A stretch of DNA of 7,037 bases from Syntrophales bacterium (lineage in GTDB: Bacteria > Desulfobacterota > Syntrophia > Syntrophales > UBA8958). The notes under the pieces were generated by a model. It saw only the letters and a program-made list of their open reading frames with translations, made no database searches and had not been told where the DNA came from. Location of the stretch: positions 1 to 7,037 of the forward strand of contig JALNVY010000126.1 in assembly GCA_023231165.1 (NCBI GenBank), written 5' to 3'. The position numbers and the translations under genes were made by a program. Positions 5,951 through 7,037 of the stretch are shown one piece after another (the stretch's first letter is position 1; each line of letters begins with the position of its first letter).

Positions 5951-7037
5951 TTACAAGCTCCAGTAATGGATATGCTGCTTTTCCATGTCACGGCTCCTAA
6001 TGTCACGGCTTTTGAAGAGACCCTTGATGTCGATTACCAGTGGCGGCATCGTCTTGCACAGCGCAGCGATTTTCACGACGCCCATCTTGAGGTATTCGTC
6101 ATGGGCCACGGCAACAATAACGGCGTCCATGTCGGTAATATTTCTCAGGGGTGTCAGGTTGAGGCGGTAATGTTCGTGGACCTCTTCCGGGATGGCAAGG
6201 GGATCGTGGACGAGGACTTCAATGCCGTATCTAGCCAGTTCCGTAATGATATCAACTACCCGGGTATTACGGATATCGGGGATGTTTTCCTTGAAGGTCA
6301 GGCCGAGGACGGCAACGCGGGCCTTACGGACCGGCTTGTCGGCAGCGATGAGCATCTTAACCGTTCGTTCGGCGATGTATTTCCCCATGCCATCGTTGAT
6401 CCGGCGTCCGGCCAGAATCATTTCCGGGTGGTAACCCAGGCTTTCGGCCTTGTAGGTAAGATAGTAAGGATCGACGCCGATGCAATGGCCTCCGACCAGT
6501 CCCGGGCGGAATGGGAGAAAATTCCATTTTGTTCCGGACGCTTCCAGGACTTCGAGGGAGTCTATTCCCATGCGCTGAAAAATGATGGACAGCTCGTTCA
6601 TGAGGGCAATGTTGATATCCCGCTGGGTATTTTCAATGACCTTGGCCGCTTCTGCCACTTTAATGGAGGAAGCCTCATAGATGCCCGCCTTGACGACCTT
6701 TCCATAGACCCCCTTGAGAAGCTCCACTGTGTCCTGGTCGGAGCCGGAGACGATTTTAACGATGCTCTCCAGGGTGTGGACCTTGTCGCCGGGGTTGATC
6801 CGCTCCGGTGAATAGCCCACGAAAAAATCCTGTCCAAAATTTAGTCCCGATTCCGATGCCAGGATGGGAACGCATATCTCTTCCGTAACGCCAGGATAAA
6901 CGGTTGATTCATAGACAACGCAGGAACCGGGGGTCAGATGTCTTCCCGCTAGAGCTGAGGCGCCGCGAATAGCGCTGAGATCGGGAATTCGGGAACCGTC
7001 GATCGGAGTGGGAACAGCCACGATAATCAGACGGCAC
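5951..7037 (-). CDS. UDP-sugar 6-dehydrogenase, TviB/WbpO type (5' end beyond the window)
   Basis: At least 361 codons; the frame stays open to the window edge at 7037 (reading ...CRLIIVAVPTPID), so about 70-90 N-terminal residues with the NAD-binding GxGxxG are missing. The enzyme oxidises C6 of a UDP-hexose to a uronic acid with two NAD+. Visible: AVPTPID, YESTVYPGVTEE, GYSPERINPGD, KVIENTQRDINIALMNEL, FLPFRPGLVGGHCIGVDPYYL with the catalytic cysteine (codon 6482-6484), and the C-terminal Rossmann-like GLTFKENIPDIRNTRVVDI. The GGHCIGVDPYY form and the overall pattern resemble the Vi-antigen TviB/WbpO group (UDP-GlcNAc or UDP-GalNAc dehydrogenases) more than plain UDP-glucose dehydrogenase Ugd. 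The substrate is therefore uncertain. It is the first visible gene of the sugar block and is nearly contiguous with the epimerase. Confidence 0.93.
   Translation of the reverse strand, partial: CRLIIVAVPTPIDGSRIPDLSAIRGASALAGRHLTPGSCVVYESTVYPGVTEEICVPILASESGLNFGQDFFVGYSPERINPGDKVHTLESIVKIVSGSDQDTVELLKGVYGKVVKAGIYEASSIKVAEAAKVIENTQRDINIALMNELSIIFQRMGIDSLEVLEASGTKWNFLPFRPGLVGGHCIGVDPYYLTYKAESLGYHPEMILAGRRINDGMGKYIAERTVKMLIAADKPVRKARVAVLGLTFKENIPDIRNTRVVDIITELARYGIEVLVHDPLAIPEEVHEHYRLNLTPLRNITDMDAVIVAVAHDEYLKMGVVKIAALCKTMPPLVIDIKGLFKSRDIRSRDMEKQHIHYWSL

Overview
The window joins two unlike stretches of DNA. Positions about 1480-7037 are GC-balanced (roughly half G+C), tightly packed and coded entirely on the minus strand. 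Positions 1 to about 1420 are clearly AT-rich, carry one plus-strand gene, and are otherwise filled with hairpins, repeats and apparently non-coding DNA. The F0 subunit a and subunit I sequences and the nucleotide-sugar gene set suggest a Gram-negative bacterium, most likely of the deltaproteobacterial/Desulfobacterota type (a Syntrophales-like anaerobe would fit). This is inference from protein style, not a database match.

Reading the minus strand in transcription order (7037 down to 1421), a nucleotide-sugar block comes first. It holds a UDP-sugar 6-dehydrogenase whose N-terminus lies beyond the window edge, a CapI/LpsL-type UDP-sugar epimerase (probably UDP-glucuronate 4-epimerase), GDP-mannose 4,6-dehydratase (gmd) and GDP-L-fucose synthase (fcl). 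The first pair should supply a UDP-uronic acid and its 4-epimer. The second pair converts GDP-mannose to GDP-L-fucose. Together they look like the precursor-supply end of an O-antigen, capsule or exopolysaccharide locus. Gaps of 3, 60 and 7 bases and Shine-Dalgarno sequences at each start suggest one transcript.

After a 113-base gap with a perfect 16-base palindrome comes the membrane-sector part of an F-type ATP synthase operon: an AtpZ-like small protein, AtpI and AtpB (subunit a). A strong rho-independent terminator follows atpB directly. No subunit c gene (atpE) lies in the window, which is unusual because atpE commonly follows atpB.

Beyond the terminator lies the AT-rich segment. Its only convincing gene is a QueC-like PP-loop ATPase (203-853, plus strand), an enzyme family that makes 7-cyano-7-deazaguanine (preQ0). 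No other queuosine gene is present. A 29-base imperfect direct repeat (25/29 identical) lies just before its start codon and again about 210 bases after its stop. Near-perfect hairpins lie upstream and a 14-base inverted repeat encloses a GC-richer insert downstream. This looks like an acquired, cassette-like or island segment next to the atp operon. Whether the QueC-like protein serves tRNA queuosine, DNA modification or a defence system cannot be told from this window.
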